Notes: generated from the letters alone by a model not told the origin. 64,000 nucleotides of DNA from Caballeronia sp. dw_19 (GCF_018449515.1 NZ_JAAVUQ010000014.1:124001-188000); one strand, 5' to 3'. Numbered from the stretch's first letter, positions 26,762-36,193 are shown. Numbers and translations are program-made.

Positions 26762-28312
26762 ATGTTCTCGACCATCACGATCCGCGCCCGCCTCGCCCTT
26801 GCGATGGGCTTCCTCGGCTTGCTCATGACGATTGGCGCCGTGCTCGGCGTGGCTGGCATTGCCTTGAGCAATGCTGATCAGAAGGAGCTGTACTCCAACG
26901 AACTCGCGTCGGCGATTGCGATCGGCAAGTTCAATTTCTTCTATGCTCGCGGTCGGCTGGTGCTTGACCGGGTCGCGGCTCAGCCTGATCGCCCGGACAT
27001 TGCGACCCTTGAAGGGCATGCACGCGAGCAATTCGCGATCGGCGACAAGGCTTGGCAGAGCTACCGTGCGCTGTCCGCCGAACCGCAAGAGGAGCAGCTG
27101 GCCGAAGCGGTCGAAGCCAAGCGGGCGCTTGCGATGAACGGACCGGTCGCCGCGGTGTTCGCCGCGATCGACCGGCGTGACACCACGCAACTCGCCGATC
27201 TGATCTCGAACCAGATGACGGCGCCATTCAACGAGATCACGGACCGTTCGGGGGAACTCGAAAGGATGCAGGCGGATCAGGCGCGCAGCCGATATGAAAC
27301 AGCGCAGGACCGTTTCCACACGATTCTCGCCATCGCCGCACTCGGTCTTCTGATCGGGCTGTCGATGGCCGCATTCGCGTGGCATGCACTGCGCAAGTCG
27401 ATTGCCGGCCCACTGGATGAGGCCACGCGCCACTTCCGCGCCATTGCCGATGGCGACCTCAGCCGGCATATCGAGGTACGTTCGCGCGACGAAATGGGCC
27501 AGATGATGGAAGACCTGCGCATGATGCAGTCCCGCCTTCGGGACGCGATGGTCGCCGTGCGCGATGGCGCGCAATCCATTTCCACCGCAACCTCGCAGAT
27601 CTCGGCAGGCAACACCGATCTGTCGCAGCGAACCGAAGAACAAGCCGCTTCGCTCGAAGAAACCGCCTCGAGCATGGCGGAGCTCACGTCGACCGTGCGC
27701 CAAAACGCCGACAACGCGCGTCAGGCGAGCGAGCTCGCGCGGGTCGCAGCAGGCGTTGCGCATGAAGGCAGCGACGTTGTCTCGAAGGTCGTCACGACGA
27801 TGGGCGAAATCAACGCGAGTTCGAGGCAAATTGCCGACATCATCGGCGTGATCGAGGGCATCGCGTTCCAGACAAATATCCTCGCGTTGAACGCGGCCGT
27901 TGAAGCGGCGCGAGCGGGCGAACAAGGCCGCGGTTTTGCGGTGGTGGCGGCAGAAGTGCGCACGCTGGCCCAACGCAGTGCCTCGGCGGCCAAGGAAATC
28001 AAGACGCTGATCAGCGAATCGGTCAACCGGGTGGGTAACGGAACCGAGCTGGTCGGTCGAGCGGGAACGACCATGACGGAGATCAACGACGCGGTGCGCC
28101 GGGTGACCGACATCATGGCCGGGATTGCGGCCGCGTCCGAAGAACAGAGCGACGGGATAGAGCAGGTCAACAAGGCCGTCTCGCAGATGGATGAAGTCAC
28201 GCAGCGCAACGCAGCGCTTGTCGAACAGGCCGCGGCCGCAGCCGTCTCGCTCGAGGAACAGGCCACGCGCATGAGCGATGTGGTGGGGGTGTTCCAGTTG
28301 CCTGCGCACTAG
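26762..28312 (+). CDS. Methyl-accepting chemotaxis protein
   Basis: 516 residues. Transmembrane segment 1 at about residues 12-34, a periplasmic four-helix-bundle sensor, transmembrane segment 2 at about 195-215 ('ALGLLIGLSMAAFAWHAL'), a HAMP domain, then the signalling domain with the hairpin tip 'EGIAFQTNILALNAAVEAAR' and 'GFAVVAAEVRTLAQRSASAA'. It senses an unknown ligand and drives CheA/CheW. No C-terminal NWETF-type pentapeptide is present. ATG at 26762 is chosen because it starts the first hydrophobic segment. Stand-alone gene. Confidence 0.95.
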   Translation: MFSTITIRARLALAMGFLGLLMTIGAVLGVAGIALSNADQKELYSNELASAIAIGKFNFFYARGRLVLDRVAAQPDRPDIATLEGHAREQFAIGDKAWQSYRALSAEPQEEQLAEAVEAKRALAMNGPVAAVFAAIDRRDTTQLADLISNQMTAPFNEITDRSGELERMQADQARSRYETAQDRFHTILAIAALGLLIGLSMAAFAWHALRKSIAGPLDEATRHFRAIADGDLSRHIEVRSRDEMGQMMEDLRMMQSRLRDAMVAVRDGAQSISTATSQISAGNTDLSQRTEEQAASLEETASSMAELTSTVRQNADNARQASELARVAAGVAHEGSDVVSKVVTTMGEINASSRQIADIIGVIEGIAFQTNILALNAAVEAARAGEQGRGFAVVAAEVRTLAQRSASAAKEIKTLISESVNRVGNGTELVGRAGTTMTEINDAVRRVTDIMAGIAAASEEQSDGIEQVNKAVSQMDEVTQRNAALVEQAAAAAVSLEEQATRMSDVVGVFQLPAH

Positions 28313-28454
28313 GTCCGTCGTTTTGCTGTGTTTATTCGCGGGCTGATGCATCCATTCAGCCCGGGCGCAAACAACAAGATCCATTTTTTTGGACGGCCTT
28401 CCACTCCACCAACGTGTGTCAATCCGCTACTCGCGACCCGAGAAGATGATTGTC

Positions 28455-29441
28455 TTACGCGCGTGGCGGAATGGCTTGCGTCGCCCGACGCTCTGCGTCC
28501 GCAAAGATCTCGCGTAGCCTTTGCCGCTCGTTGTCGGTCAGATGTGAAACCGCGGCCGGCATCGTGAGCGCCAGTTGCAGTGTCAGGTCGCCACGCGAGC
28601 CGTTGCGGTCCGTGAGCCCATGCCTGAGCAGACGGATCGTGCTGCCCGGGTGCGCGTTCGGCGGAATCGTCAGCCGCAGCGCGCGGCCCAGGATTTGCGC
28701 TTCGATGCTGCCGCCGAGCGTGGCCGTCACGAAATCAACCTGAACCTCGCAAGCGAGATTCAGCCCGTTGCGACGAAAGGCCGAGCCGCACGCAATCACG
28801 ACCGAGAAGGTAGCGTCGCCCGGCGAACCGCCATTGGGCCCGGGATGGCCCGCGCCTTCGACGACGAGACGCTGACCGTCCCACGCGCCCGAGGGAATCC
28901 TGACTGTCTCGGACTTCCGGAAGGTCGTGGCAGCCCTGCCGAGACACGTTGGACACCCTTCGCTCGCCAGCGGGCGCCCGGTCCCCATACAGGCGGTGCA
29001 GCGCGTTCCCGAGACCGACTGGCCGCTGCCGCCGCAGCGCGCGCACTGCGAGACTCTTTCCTGACATTGGGGACACGGCCCGTCTACCGGGTAGCTCACT
29101 TCGACTTCGCCCCCATGGATCGCCGCTTCGAGCGGCACAAAGAGCCTGACCAGACAGTTCGCGCCGCGCGCCGGCGGACCGCGGTATTCGCGTGACGGAG
29201 CGGCTTTGCCGCGGCTCCCGGCCGACGCCGCCATCGGGCTGGATGCCCGCGGCTCACGCTTGCCGATCAGAACCTCGAACGCCTCCTGAACGCGCTTGAA
29301 CATCGGCTCAACGATTGATTCGTGCCCCTTGTTACGGTCCGGATGGTATTTTGCCCTCAGCCGTCGGTATGCACGCGTGATGTCCGTCGGCGACGCAGTG
29401 TCCGGTAGTTCCAGTCGCCTGTAATATTCTTCGAGGCTCAC
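28455..29441 (-). CDS. DnaJ-like co-chaperone with J domain and zinc-finger-like repeats
   Basis: 328 residues from GTG at 29441, which has GGGGGA in good position; a TTG 14 codons earlier is also open. J domain at residues 1-65 ('EEYYRRLELPDTASPTDITR', 'KYHPDRNKG' with the HPD triad), then a C-terminal substrate-binding region carrying four Cys pairs (CPQC, CARC, CTAC, CPTC) and beta-rich CTDI/CTDII. It should stimulate a DnaK partner. Compared with DnaJ, it lacks the long G/F stretch and the first zinc finger is spaced differently, so it is a DnaJ homologue, not the main DnaJ. Monocistronic. Confidence 0.85.
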   Translation of the reverse strand: MSLEEYYRRLELPDTASPTDITRAYRRLRAKYHPDRNKGHESIVEPMFKRVQEAFEVLIGKREPRASSPMAASAGSRGKAAPSREYRGPPARGANCLVRLFVPLEAAIHGGEVEVSYPVDGPCPQCQERVSQCARCGGSGQSVSGTRCTACMGTGRPLASEGCPTCLGRAATTFRKSETVRIPSGAWDGQRLVVEGAGHPGPNGGSPGDATFSVVIACGSAFRRNGLNLACEVQVDFVTATLGGSIEAQILGRALRLTIPPNAHPGSTIRLLRHGLTDRNGSRGDLTLQLALTMPAAVSHLTDNERQRLREIFADAERRATQAIPPRA

Positions 29442-29773
29442 GCGTTTCCCCCGGTTTCTTTTTTGAAAGCGTAAGTCTATCAAGACGGAAACGAAAGGAC
29501 TGCTGTTGATGACAGGAGCGTGTCAGTGCCGACGTACTCCTCAATGCCGCGCACACCCGCTCGCTACCTATAGCGCTGCTGCCATCTGAAATCGCATCGA
29601 TCAGCCGACCGGCGTAATGACCTGCCGTCAGCGTCAGCGGCGCGGCGACATGCTGAATTTTCCCCCGCAACAATTAGCGTCGAATTATCTTCTCATCAAC
29701 AGGACCGGCCTAATTCCCTGCTCATAGAGACGGCCTAAATTGCCTCCGTGATCAACAGCCCCTGTTCGAGAAA
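29442..29773. other. Divergent intergenic region, possible gene scrap
   Basis: About 330 bp. On the minus strand around 29540-29670 the frame reads 'QHVAAPLTLTAGHYAGRLID' and 'SAIGSERVCAALRS', which looks protein-like, but it has no start signal or known match. It may be a fragment of a lost gene. Promoters for the divergent DnaJ-like and desaturase genes should also be here. Confidence 0.4.
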
Positions 29774-30919
29774 ATGGCCGAATACTTTGACGAAGCGCAT
29801 GCGTGGGAAATCGCATCGCTGGACGCAACCTTCGCAGCGCGTACGGAATGGCCTACGTGGCTGTTGATCGTGCTGATTCATGGCGGGTGGCTCGCGGCCG
29901 TGCTGTGCGTGCATAGCGGGCTGCTGTCGATGATGGCCGCGACGCCGTTACTCATCGTGTTGTGCACGTGGCACATGTCGCTTCAGCACGAACTGCTCCA
30001 CGGTCATCCGACGCGGTCCGCCCTCGTCAACAAGTTGCTCGGCAGTATCCCGCTTGCGATCTGGTATCCGTACGCGATCTATCGCGACACGCACATCGCG
30101 CATCATCGCGATGAGAGTCTCACCGAGCCGAACGTTGATCCGGAGAGCAACTACGTGCTCCCCGAACAATGGATGAATGCACCGGCATGGCAACGTGCGT
30201 TATGGCGCATGCGCAAGAGTTTCGCTGGCCGCCTGATTGCCGGTCCGCCGCTGAGCGTCGTGACATTGCTCGCGGGGGCTGTTAATGAATGGCGACGCGG
30301 CGACCAGCGTTATGCCTCTACGTGGATCATCCACGCAGCGCTCGTAACCGTGTTGCTTGCGTGGTTGCAGCTCTTCGCTGGCATAGCGTGGTGGTACTAC
30401 CTGCTGGCGGTGACATGGCCTGCGCTCTCTCTGGCGATGATTCGATCGCTGTACGAGCATCGTGCGGTTCGCGACCCCAAGCACCGGACGGTCATCAACG
30501 AAGCAGGACTGCTGATGCGGCTCCTGTATCTGAACAACAACTACCACCTCGTGCATCATGATCTGCCGCATCTGCCGTGGTATCACCTGCCTCATGCGTA
30601 TCGGATTCGGCGCGATGCTTACGCGACGAAGAACGGCGGCTTCGTGATCCGAGGGGGATATTGGGAACTGCTCAAACGTTTCGCAGTGCATGAAACGGAT
30701 TTTCCGGTGCATCCACGACTGGTCGGTACCGTTGCAGAACGTCGTGCGCCGCAGCGCGCCGAGCCGCGTGAAGTAGTCGCGTCCGAGGGTACGAGCAAGC
30801 TCGCCGTCCTGCTTCGGCCAGACGGGGACGATGGGCTCGTTGTGGCCTTTGCCAAAGATCGTGAGCCGCCACGCAAGGCACTCCGCGGCGGCGGGATAAC
30901 CACCGGCCATGCTGCCTGA
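29774..30919 (+). CDS. Fatty acid desaturase
   Basis: 381 residues. The three histidine boxes of membrane diiron desaturases are present: 'HELLHGHP', 'HIAHHRDE' and 'YHLVHHDLPHLPWY'. Several transmembrane segments. It probably introduces a double bond in an acyl chain or acts on a related lipid. The last 60 residues or so after 'VHPRLVGTVAE' look unlike a desaturase tail (Arg/Pro/Glu rich), and the codon bias there is weaker than on the opposite strand. The original C-terminus may have ended earlier and been extended by a rearrangement. Confidence 0.85.
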   Translation: MAEYFDEAHAWEIASLDATFAARTEWPTWLLIVLIHGGWLAAVLCVHSGLLSMMAATPLLIVLCTWHMSLQHELLHGHPTRSALVNKLLGSIPLAIWYPYAIYRDTHIAHHRDESLTEPNVDPESNYVLPEQWMNAPAWQRALWRMRKSFAGRLIAGPPLSVVTLLAGAVNEWRRGDQRYASTWIIHAALVTVLLAWLQLFAGIAWWYYLLAVTWPALSLAMIRSLYEHRAVRDPKHRTVINEAGLLMRLLYLNNNYHLVHHDLPHLPWYHLPHAYRIRRDAYATKNGGFVIRGGYWELLKRFAVHETDFPVHPRLVGTVAERRAPQRAEPREVVASEGTSKLAVLLRPDGDDGLVVAFAKDREPPRKALRGGGITTGHAA

Positions 30920-31237
30920 ATGAGGCCTGGCTAACCTGACGGTAGCTCCCAGCTCACACTCGCAAGCTCGTTCGAACAGTCGCATAATCGAACCGCCGCC
31001 CCGGCGTCCAGCGCTTGCGCTGCGATCTTCGCCAAAGACGGGGGCCCCTTCGGCCCGTAGTAAGCGCCAGCCTCAGCCGCGTGTGATCGCTTGCCGGTCA
31101 GGTTGACTTCACGCTCTGATCGGGAGTCAAATAATCAACGTATTGCGTATCCGTAATTTCCATCTAATTTTCGACTGGCATTCTGCGCACCATGCCTGAA
31201 CGTTCGATATGTTCTGCCTGCCAAAAAGGGGATAGCG
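30920..31237. other. Intergenic region with possible decayed minus-strand gene
   Basis: About 320 bp. The minus strand from about 31120 to 30938 reads 'AYYGPKGPPSLAKIAAQALD' and 'AAVRLCDCSNELASVS' with G/C-rich third positions, ends at a stop, and in a neighbouring frame a second coding-like stretch ('GGYPAAAECLAWRLTIFGKG') continues beneath the 3' end of the desaturase gene. I do not recognise the family. No intact gene is supported. Confidence 0.4.
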
Positions 31238-31636
31238 ATGAAACTCAGATGGACCACTATGGTGATCGCAATAAGCACGAGCATTTTGATGTCCGGATGC
31301 GCCACGCCTGTTGAACGAGCCAACGAGAAAAATGACCTGCTCGCGGCGGCGGGCTTTCATATCGTCCCCGTGACGACCGATCAACAACGCTTGCAGTTGG
31401 AGACGTTGCCACCGAATCGCGTCGTCCAGAAGACGAAGAACGGAAAGGTCATCTTTCTCTACGCGGACCCGTATGCATGCGGCTGCCTTTATATTGGCGA
31501 CGAGAATGCGTGGGATAGCTACAAGCGGGAACAGCTCCAGCAAAACTTGATTAGCCAGGAGCGCATGAACGCGGAGATGAATGAGAATGCGGCATGGAAC
31601 TGGAGCATGTGGGGTCCCGGCTGGTGGGCGTACTGA
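31238..31636 (+). CDS. Small lipoprotein
   Basis: 132 residues. The lipobox 'LMSGC' gives a lipidated Cys at about residue 20. The mature part contains 'ADPYACGCLYIGDENAWDSY' and ends in an Asn/Trp-rich tail ('WNWSMWGPGWWAY'). It fits a family of hypothetical lipoproteins common in Burkholderiaceae, with no function known to me. Stand-alone gene. Confidence 0.7.
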   Translation: MKLRWTTMVIAISTSILMSGCATPVERANEKNDLLAAAGFHIVPVTTDQQRLQLETLPPNRVVQKTKNGKVIFLYADPYACGCLYIGDENAWDSYKREQLQQNLISQERMNAEMNENAAWNWSMWGPGWWAY

Positions 31637-31643
31637 CGCGCCA

Positions 31644-31832
31644 CTAGTCGACCGCATTGCGGTCCACTTCCTTACCCCAGCCGTATAAGCGGTCTTCCAG
31701 TTGATCGCCCGGCAGGATCATTGCGGGGCGCTCGAGAAACGCCAGCATCAACGCTAATTCCCACGCCGATAGCATCGACGTCACGCCATTGCAGCATAGC
31801 GTGCGCCTGTCGAGATCGAGATTGAGGGAATC
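31644..31832 (-). pseudogene. OmpR-family response regulator, fragment of DNA-binding domain
   Basis: The minus strand immediately after the histidine kinase gene reads 'LNLDLDRRTLCCNG', 'SAWELALMLAFLERPAMIL' and 'QLEDRLYGWGKEVDRNAVD', then a TAG. This is the winged-helix domain of a QseB-like OmpR regulator. The receiver domain is absent upstream and the recognition/wing end (VHIHRLRRKLG...) is cut off at the stop. The order is also reversed: the fragment follows the kinase rather than preceding it. It cannot work as a regulator. Confidence 0.8.
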
Positions 31833-31872
31833 GTCGCCGAGGCAGAAGAAAATCAGAAGCGAATGAAGTCGT

Positions 31873-33195
31873 TCACGAGGCCGACGATGCTGACGGAAAT
31901 CCGATCGACGCGACGATTCCCGACGGCCCGTCATGGCGATTCCGAAGACTCGCCGCGCCGCCATATTTATTCGTGATCGCCTTGACGATCGACAGTCCAA
32001 GGCCGCTGCCCTCGATTTGCGTATTCGCTCGAAAGAAGCGGTCGAACACCCGTGGCAGCAGTTCTTCCGCAATCCCGGGCCCTGTGTCGGTCACCTCGAT
32101 CCACACCATGTCCTCGCGTACCTGCACGCTCAGATCGACCTTGCCGCCATCCTGCGTGTAGCGGACCGCATTGCCGACCAGGTTGCGCACGGCGATGCCC
32201 ACATCGGCTTCGACCGCGCACACAAACGCATGGTCCATTTCGTCAGCGCCAATGTCGATGTCGCGCTTCATCGCGATTGGCAATACTTCGGCCACTGCGT
32301 TGACGACCACGGCGGCCACGTCCACGCGCGTCAGCGCATCGGCTTGCAGGACCGCATCGGCACGCGCAAGCCTGAGCAGTTGCGCGATCAGACCACCACT
32401 GCGTGCGATGCCGCTGCGCAGCTCGCGAAAGCGCTCCCGGTTATCGGCAACGATAAGCGGCTGCAGATTGTCCGCCTGCAATTGAAGCGCGGTGAGCGGT
32501 GTGCGCAGTTCATGCGCGGCGTCGGAAATGAACTTTCGTTCCGACTCGATCGATTGTGCGAGCCGATCGAACATCAGATTGATCGAGTCGATGAAAGGAC
32601 GTATTTCGATCGGCACGCCCGACGTCGACAAGTGCTGAAAATGACTGACGTCGATCTCCTGCACTTGCGCACCCAAACGATTCAACTTGCGCAACGAGCG
32701 ACGCACGACAAGCAGCACGGCAATCCACACCAGCGGCACGAGTACGATCATCGGCCAGAGCGTATTGAATGCACGTTCCTGGGCAAGCTCGCGCCGCACA
32801 GCCGAGCGTTGTGCGACCTGAATCACCATCGACGGATCACGCAGCGTGTAGATGCGCCACTCCTCGCCGCCAACGGCTGTGGTCACGAAACCCGGCGGCG
32901 CCTCGCGCGGCAGCGCAAGGGACGGTTCGGTCGACCGGTAAGGCGTGGCCTGATCGCCCTTCCAGATCATTATGAAAATGTCGCCTTCCGGTTGCGAGCC
33001 GCGCGCCGGAATGGCCGGCAGCGAATCCGCGAAGCCACTGCGCATGCGCACGGCGACCTGTTCGAGCCGAAGGTCGAGCAACGCGCTCATGCCCGCTTTC
33101 GACAACTGATACGAACTGACGCCCTGCACCACGCCGACGATGCTAGCCAGCACGCAAAGTGCGAGGACAAGCTGGTTTCTTAGAGACTTGATCAT
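31873..33195 (-). CDS. Sensor histidine kinase (QseC/TctE-like)
   Basis: 440 residues. Transmembrane 1 near residues 8-30, a periplasmic sensor to about 155, transmembrane 2 around 157-177, HAMP-like linker, dimerisation domain with H-box 'SDAAHELRTPLTALQLQ', and ATPase with N-box 'NAVRYTQDGG', G1 'DTGPGIAEE' and G2 'GSGLGLSIVK'. It should phosphorylate an OmpR-type response regulator, but only a fragment of one lies next to it, so its partner must be elsewhere or lost. Start fixed at 'MIKSLRNQLVLAL'. Confidence 0.9.
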   Translation of the reverse strand: MIKSLRNQLVLALCVLASIVGVVQGVSSYQLSKAGMSALLDLRLEQVAVRMRSGFADSLPAIPARGSQPEGDIFIMIWKGDQATPYRSTEPSLALPREAPPGFVTTAVGGEEWRIYTLRDPSMVIQVAQRSAVRRELAQERAFNTLWPMIVLVPLVWIAVLLVVRRSLRKLNRLGAQVQEIDVSHFQHLSTSGVPIEIRPFIDSINLMFDRLAQSIESERKFISDAAHELRTPLTALQLQADNLQPLIVADNRERFRELRSGIARSGGLIAQLLRLARADAVLQADALTRVDVAAVVVNAVAEVLPIAMKRDIDIGADEMDHAFVCAVEADVGIAVRNLVGNAVRYTQDGGKVDLSVQVREDMVWIEVTDTGPGIAEELLPRVFDRFFRANTQIEGSGLGLSIVKAITNKYGGAASLRNRHDGPSGIVASIGFPSASSAS

Positions 33196-33401
33196 GGAGA
33201 CGCAGAAAAAGTGTTTCGTACAACGGGTGATGCATGGACACCGGGACACTCAGTGCAAGAGACGGGCTTTTTTTGTAAAAGCGATTCTACCCCCGCGACC
33301 GGGCGCTTTCTGGCGTCGAACGACGGCAAAGGCGCGCAGCCTTTGCTGCGCGCCCACCGTTTGCAACGAGCGATAGAGAACTGCCCTGGTTTGGCAATCG
33401 C

Positions 33402-33716
33402 TCAGTGCTTGATATAGATCGACTTCAAGCCGACGTTGTTCAACAAATAAATCCCGGTATCGCTTTGCGATGCGCCGTCGGCGACACCGCCATAACCGGC
33501 GGATGCGTCGTCTTGCTGGCCGGCGCCTGTTTCGGCAGCCTGAATTCCCGCGGTGCAATGCGTATGGTCGCCGGCGGTGTTGTAGCTGGCCTGTTCGAAT
33601 GGCGCGAGTTGAGCCTGCACTTGCGCGCGAGTCATCGGCTCATTCGACTGGGCGAACGAAGCAATCGGGAATGCAAGAGAAACGGCAACGGCAACGGTTC
33701 GGATCAGCGATTTCAT
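33402..33716 (-). CDS. DUF4148 domain secreted protein
   Basis: 104 residues. Signal peptide 'MKSLIRTVAVAVSLAFPIAS' and the DUF4148 motif 'EPMTRAQVQAQLAPFEQA' follow. GGAGGGAAA lies before the start. It is a paralogue of the gene at 14414-14740 and shares its leader and central motif but has a different C-terminal half. Periplasmic, function unknown. It lies about 200 bp upstream of the kinase gene, on the same strand, with a promoter-like gap between them. Confidence 0.85.
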   Translation of the reverse strand: MKSLIRTVAVAVSLAFPIASFAQSNEPMTRAQVQAQLAPFEQASYNTAGDHTHCTAGIQAAETGAGQQDDASAGYGGVADGASQSDTGIYLLNNVGLKSIYIKH

Positions 33717-34133
33717 GATATTTCCCTCCAGATGTGTTTTTTGCTCATTCGGTGAGTCAGGTGTTCTCTGCCATGGACTTCACTTTAAAGAAGAAGAATT
33801 AGCGAAGAATGAGCAACCGTTTGAACGGGAGTCAGCGGGTCGGATGAAGGCCCACGAAATAGCCGTCACCGGCGACAGCACAGCCGAGATCAGGGAAAGT
33901 GCGACGGCGGTTGTATGAAACAGGCGGTGGATTACAACGTGATTCATTCTCGGAGTGCTGAGCATGCAGCTCATTTTTTCCTAATTCATGGCGCCTACGA
34001 TTCGTTCGTCGATGCACAGGTTCAAGTTCGAACCGCCAGTCAGACGCGAAAAAACGCGTTTGGCACGCATAGGACTGAAGCGACGATGCGGACCGCCGGC
34101 CCGACATGCGTCGCGCCACTCAAGGAGCGCATC
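33717..34133. other. Divergent intergenic region
   Basis: About 415 bp between the DUF4148 gene (minus) and the DUF3563 gene (plus). A longer frame reading into the DUF3563 gene lacks a plausible start. No operator or repeat was recognised. Confidence 0.4.
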
Positions 34134-34319
34134 ATGTTTTCTGCACTTTCCGCAAAACTGGGGTCGTTGTTCGCGCCTTCTCACTACGAGAAGTGCGAAA
34201 AGTATCTGGGGTCATCGTCCGATCTCGTGGACCTCGAACGCCGCATGCGTCATCTCGAACGCGGAGGCTATCCGTTCAATCTGCATTCGAACGTCATGCC
34301 GCGCGACAACGAACGGTGA
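34134..34319 (+). CDS. DUF3563 small protein
   Basis: 61 residues, preceded by AAGGAGCGC. The motif 'EKYLGSSSDLVDLERRMRHL' followed by 'ERGGYPFN' is the DUF3563 signature common in Burkholderiaceae. Function unknown. It is followed after 26 bp by a TerB-like gene, so the two may form an operon. The long upstream frame from 33915 is not used because the family starts near this ATG. Confidence 0.8.
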   Translation: MFSALSAKLGSLFAPSHYEKCEKYLGSSSDLVDLERRMRHLERGGYPFNLHSNVMPRDNER

Positions 34320-34345
34320 ACGATCAACCGACAAGGAGAACAGAC

Positions 34346-34795
34346 ATGCGTCACTATCAATGCGACAGCCCTGAAGCCGCAGCACGCATCGTCGCGGCCT
34401 GCTTACTGTCAGACGGACACGTAGGCGCGGACGAGATCGAAGCGCTCGATCGCCACGGCATCGAACAACGATTGTCGTTGCGCCCGCGTCAGTTCCTGGC
34501 CGTCGTGCAGACGCTGTGCGAAGACCTGACTTGCGCCGCCTACCTGAATTGGGGCGACACGTGCAGGCTCGATCCCGTCATCGTCGCGCAGCTCGCGGCC
34601 GACGTGCAGGACGGGAAAATGCGGCATGAAATCATCTGGCTATGCAAGGAAGCCATTCATGCGGACAAGCATATCTCAGAGGGAGAAGCCGGATTTCTTC
34701 GCCTGCTGCGCGCTGCGTGGGAATTGCCGGGCCACGCGGATTGGGCGCGTCCACGCGAGGTGATCAGACTCGGGCGTGCATCGCGAGTGAAATGA
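34346..34795 (+). CDS. TerB-like protein
   Basis: 149 residues, soluble, with AAGGAGAA before the start. The helical pattern 'AAARIVAACLLSDGHVGADE' and 'WLCKEAIHADKHISEGEAGF' with acidic residues in each half matches the TerB/DjlA-like metal-binding fold seen in tellurite-resistance and stress proteins. No other ter genes are nearby, so a tellurite role is not supported. It lies just after the DUF3563 gene. Confidence 0.65.
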   Translation: MRHYQCDSPEAAARIVAACLLSDGHVGADEIEALDRHGIEQRLSLRPRQFLAVVQTLCEDLTCAAYLNWGDTCRLDPVIVAQLAADVQDGKMRHEIIWLCKEAIHADKHISEGEAGFLRLLRAAWELPGHADWARPREVIRLGRASRVK

Positions 34796-35119
34796 CTGAA
34801 ATTTCGCGAGATCCGCGTTCACGGTGATGGCACATCGTGAATAGAAAGAGCGAAAATATCGGCTCCACGCCGAGCCGAACTGCTCCCCCGGGCGCGTCGT
34901 GCCACTACGCGCTGGACCAAGGCACAGGCCGCTGACGCCCGATAGTCCGGGGTCTGGCAGCGGCCGCGACATTCGCCGCTGACCGGCCGCCACGACTCCT
35001 TTACCAATGACCCTCAACTCTCGGCAGCACACCAATAACCCCTATTTAATTAGTTATCCGATACATCTACTCGCAGGCGACGAGTAACCCGAACGCCTGG
35101 GCGCCACGCCTTCCTTCTA
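34796..35119. other. Convergent intergenic region
   Basis: About 325 bp between the ends of the TerB-like gene and the phosphopantetheinyl transferase gene, which face each other. It should hold two terminators; no clear hairpin with T-tract was found. A+T rich near 35030-35070. Confidence 0.4.
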
Positions 35120-35815
35120 TCATGCGAGGGTTTTCGCCGACCACGCCACGCATGCGGAATAAGCTTCTGGCGCGGCGATCCAGCGCGCAGCAATCTCGCG
35201 CATGTCATCCGGAATCGCATTGCGTAGCGTCACCAGCGTGCTGTCGCGCGGTAGCACCACCAGATGCTGTAAGCCGCGTGTGATGCCCACGCCCGTCGTT
35301 TTGACGAGCGCTTCCTTGGCGACCCACGCGTCGTAAAACGCGGCGCTCTGCGCTGCGGTATCGAGGCGCTCGATCCATGCCGCTTCGCGTGCGTCGAGCG
35401 TCAATGCCGCGATCGAACGCCAGTCGAATCTATCGCTGTGATGCTCGATATCGACCCCGACACGCCGCCTGAGCGATATCGCGATGAGCCCATGTGCACC
35501 CGCATGCGATACGTTGAAGTCAAGCATGTTGGAATCGGCTAGATACGGGCGACGGTTTGCATCTAACGAGAACCGGACGGCGTGTGCCGCCATGCCGAGA
35601 TACCGCGCAAGTTGCTCGCGCAGCGCCACGCGCACGGATGCGAACCGAAGCGCATCTTCGTGGTGGCGAAAGTTGCCCGCTCTCACATGTTCGTCGTCGC
35701 TGAGCGCTGCAAAGGCGGCATCCTCCAGCGACGCGTCAAAAGCGAAATCGACCCGCCACAACGAAACATCGGGCGGGCCGTCATGCGGTAATGGAACAGG
35801 TTCGATGGAATGCAT
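35120..35815 (-). CDS. 4'-phosphopantetheinyl transferase (Sfp type)
   Basis: 231 residues. The two-lobed Sfp/HetI family motifs are present: 'FNVSHAGAHGLIAIS', 'GVDIEHHSDRFDW' with the Mg-binding Asp/Glu, and 'FYDAWVAKEALVKTTGVGI' with the conserved W..KEA..K. It transfers phosphopantetheine from CoA to a serine of carrier proteins of polyketide, nonribosomal peptide or fatty acid synthases. No such synthase is in the window. Start chosen at 'MHSIEPVPLPHDG'. Single gene. Confidence 0.9.
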   Translation of the reverse strand: MHSIEPVPLPHDGPPDVSLWRVDFAFDASLEDAAFAALSDDEHVRAGNFRHHEDALRFASVRVALREQLARYLGMAAHAVRFSLDANRRPYLADSNMLDFNVSHAGAHGLIAISLRRRVGVDIEHHSDRFDWRSIAALTLDAREAAWIERLDTAAQSAAFYDAWVAKEALVKTTGVGITRGLQHLVVLPRDSTLVTLRNAIPDDMREIAARWIAAPEAYSACVAWSAKTLA

Positions 35816-36193
35816 CGCGGGTTCGGGCCTCACACGTGAGGGTTGCAAGGAATAGGCGCGACTGGCTTTGTCAACTTGCCGAGAGTGAGACGGCACGGCG
35901 GTAGATACGACTGCTGGTCAGAAAACGGTCGATGGATTTTGGCCGAGTTCGGCGAATTCACGCTATGCAACGAACCATGGCGGCGAGTTGTTTGTGACAA
36001 AGTGAAGTGCGCAGCATATGCCGCTTGAGCGCAAAATGTTACCGGATCTGCCCGAAGCGCGACAGAAATTTCTGCGTGCGTTTCGGGTCGCGAAAGCCGC
36101 GCATGTGCCGCTCGCGCTCGCGTGTTGGTCGGTTGGTGGCTATCGGCGCCGGCTACGTTCGAGCCGGCGCAGGTTCGCCACGCGTGGCGACGC
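35816..36193. other. Intergenic region
   Basis: About 375 bp. From 36018 a plus-strand frame reads 'MPLERKMLPDLPEARQKFLR' and 'AFRVAKAAHVPLALA' before becoming unlike protein and overlapping the methyltransferase gene; a scrap of a lost gene is possible but unproven. The phosphopantetheinyl transferase promoter should also be here. Confidence 0.35.

Noticed and set aside
26693..28384. 563-residue open frame on the minus strand
   Set aside because: Antisense to the chemoreceptor gene; no start signal or family match.
34346..34795. Tellurite resistance operon
   Set aside because: Only one TerB-like gene is present; terC, terD, terE and terZ are absent.
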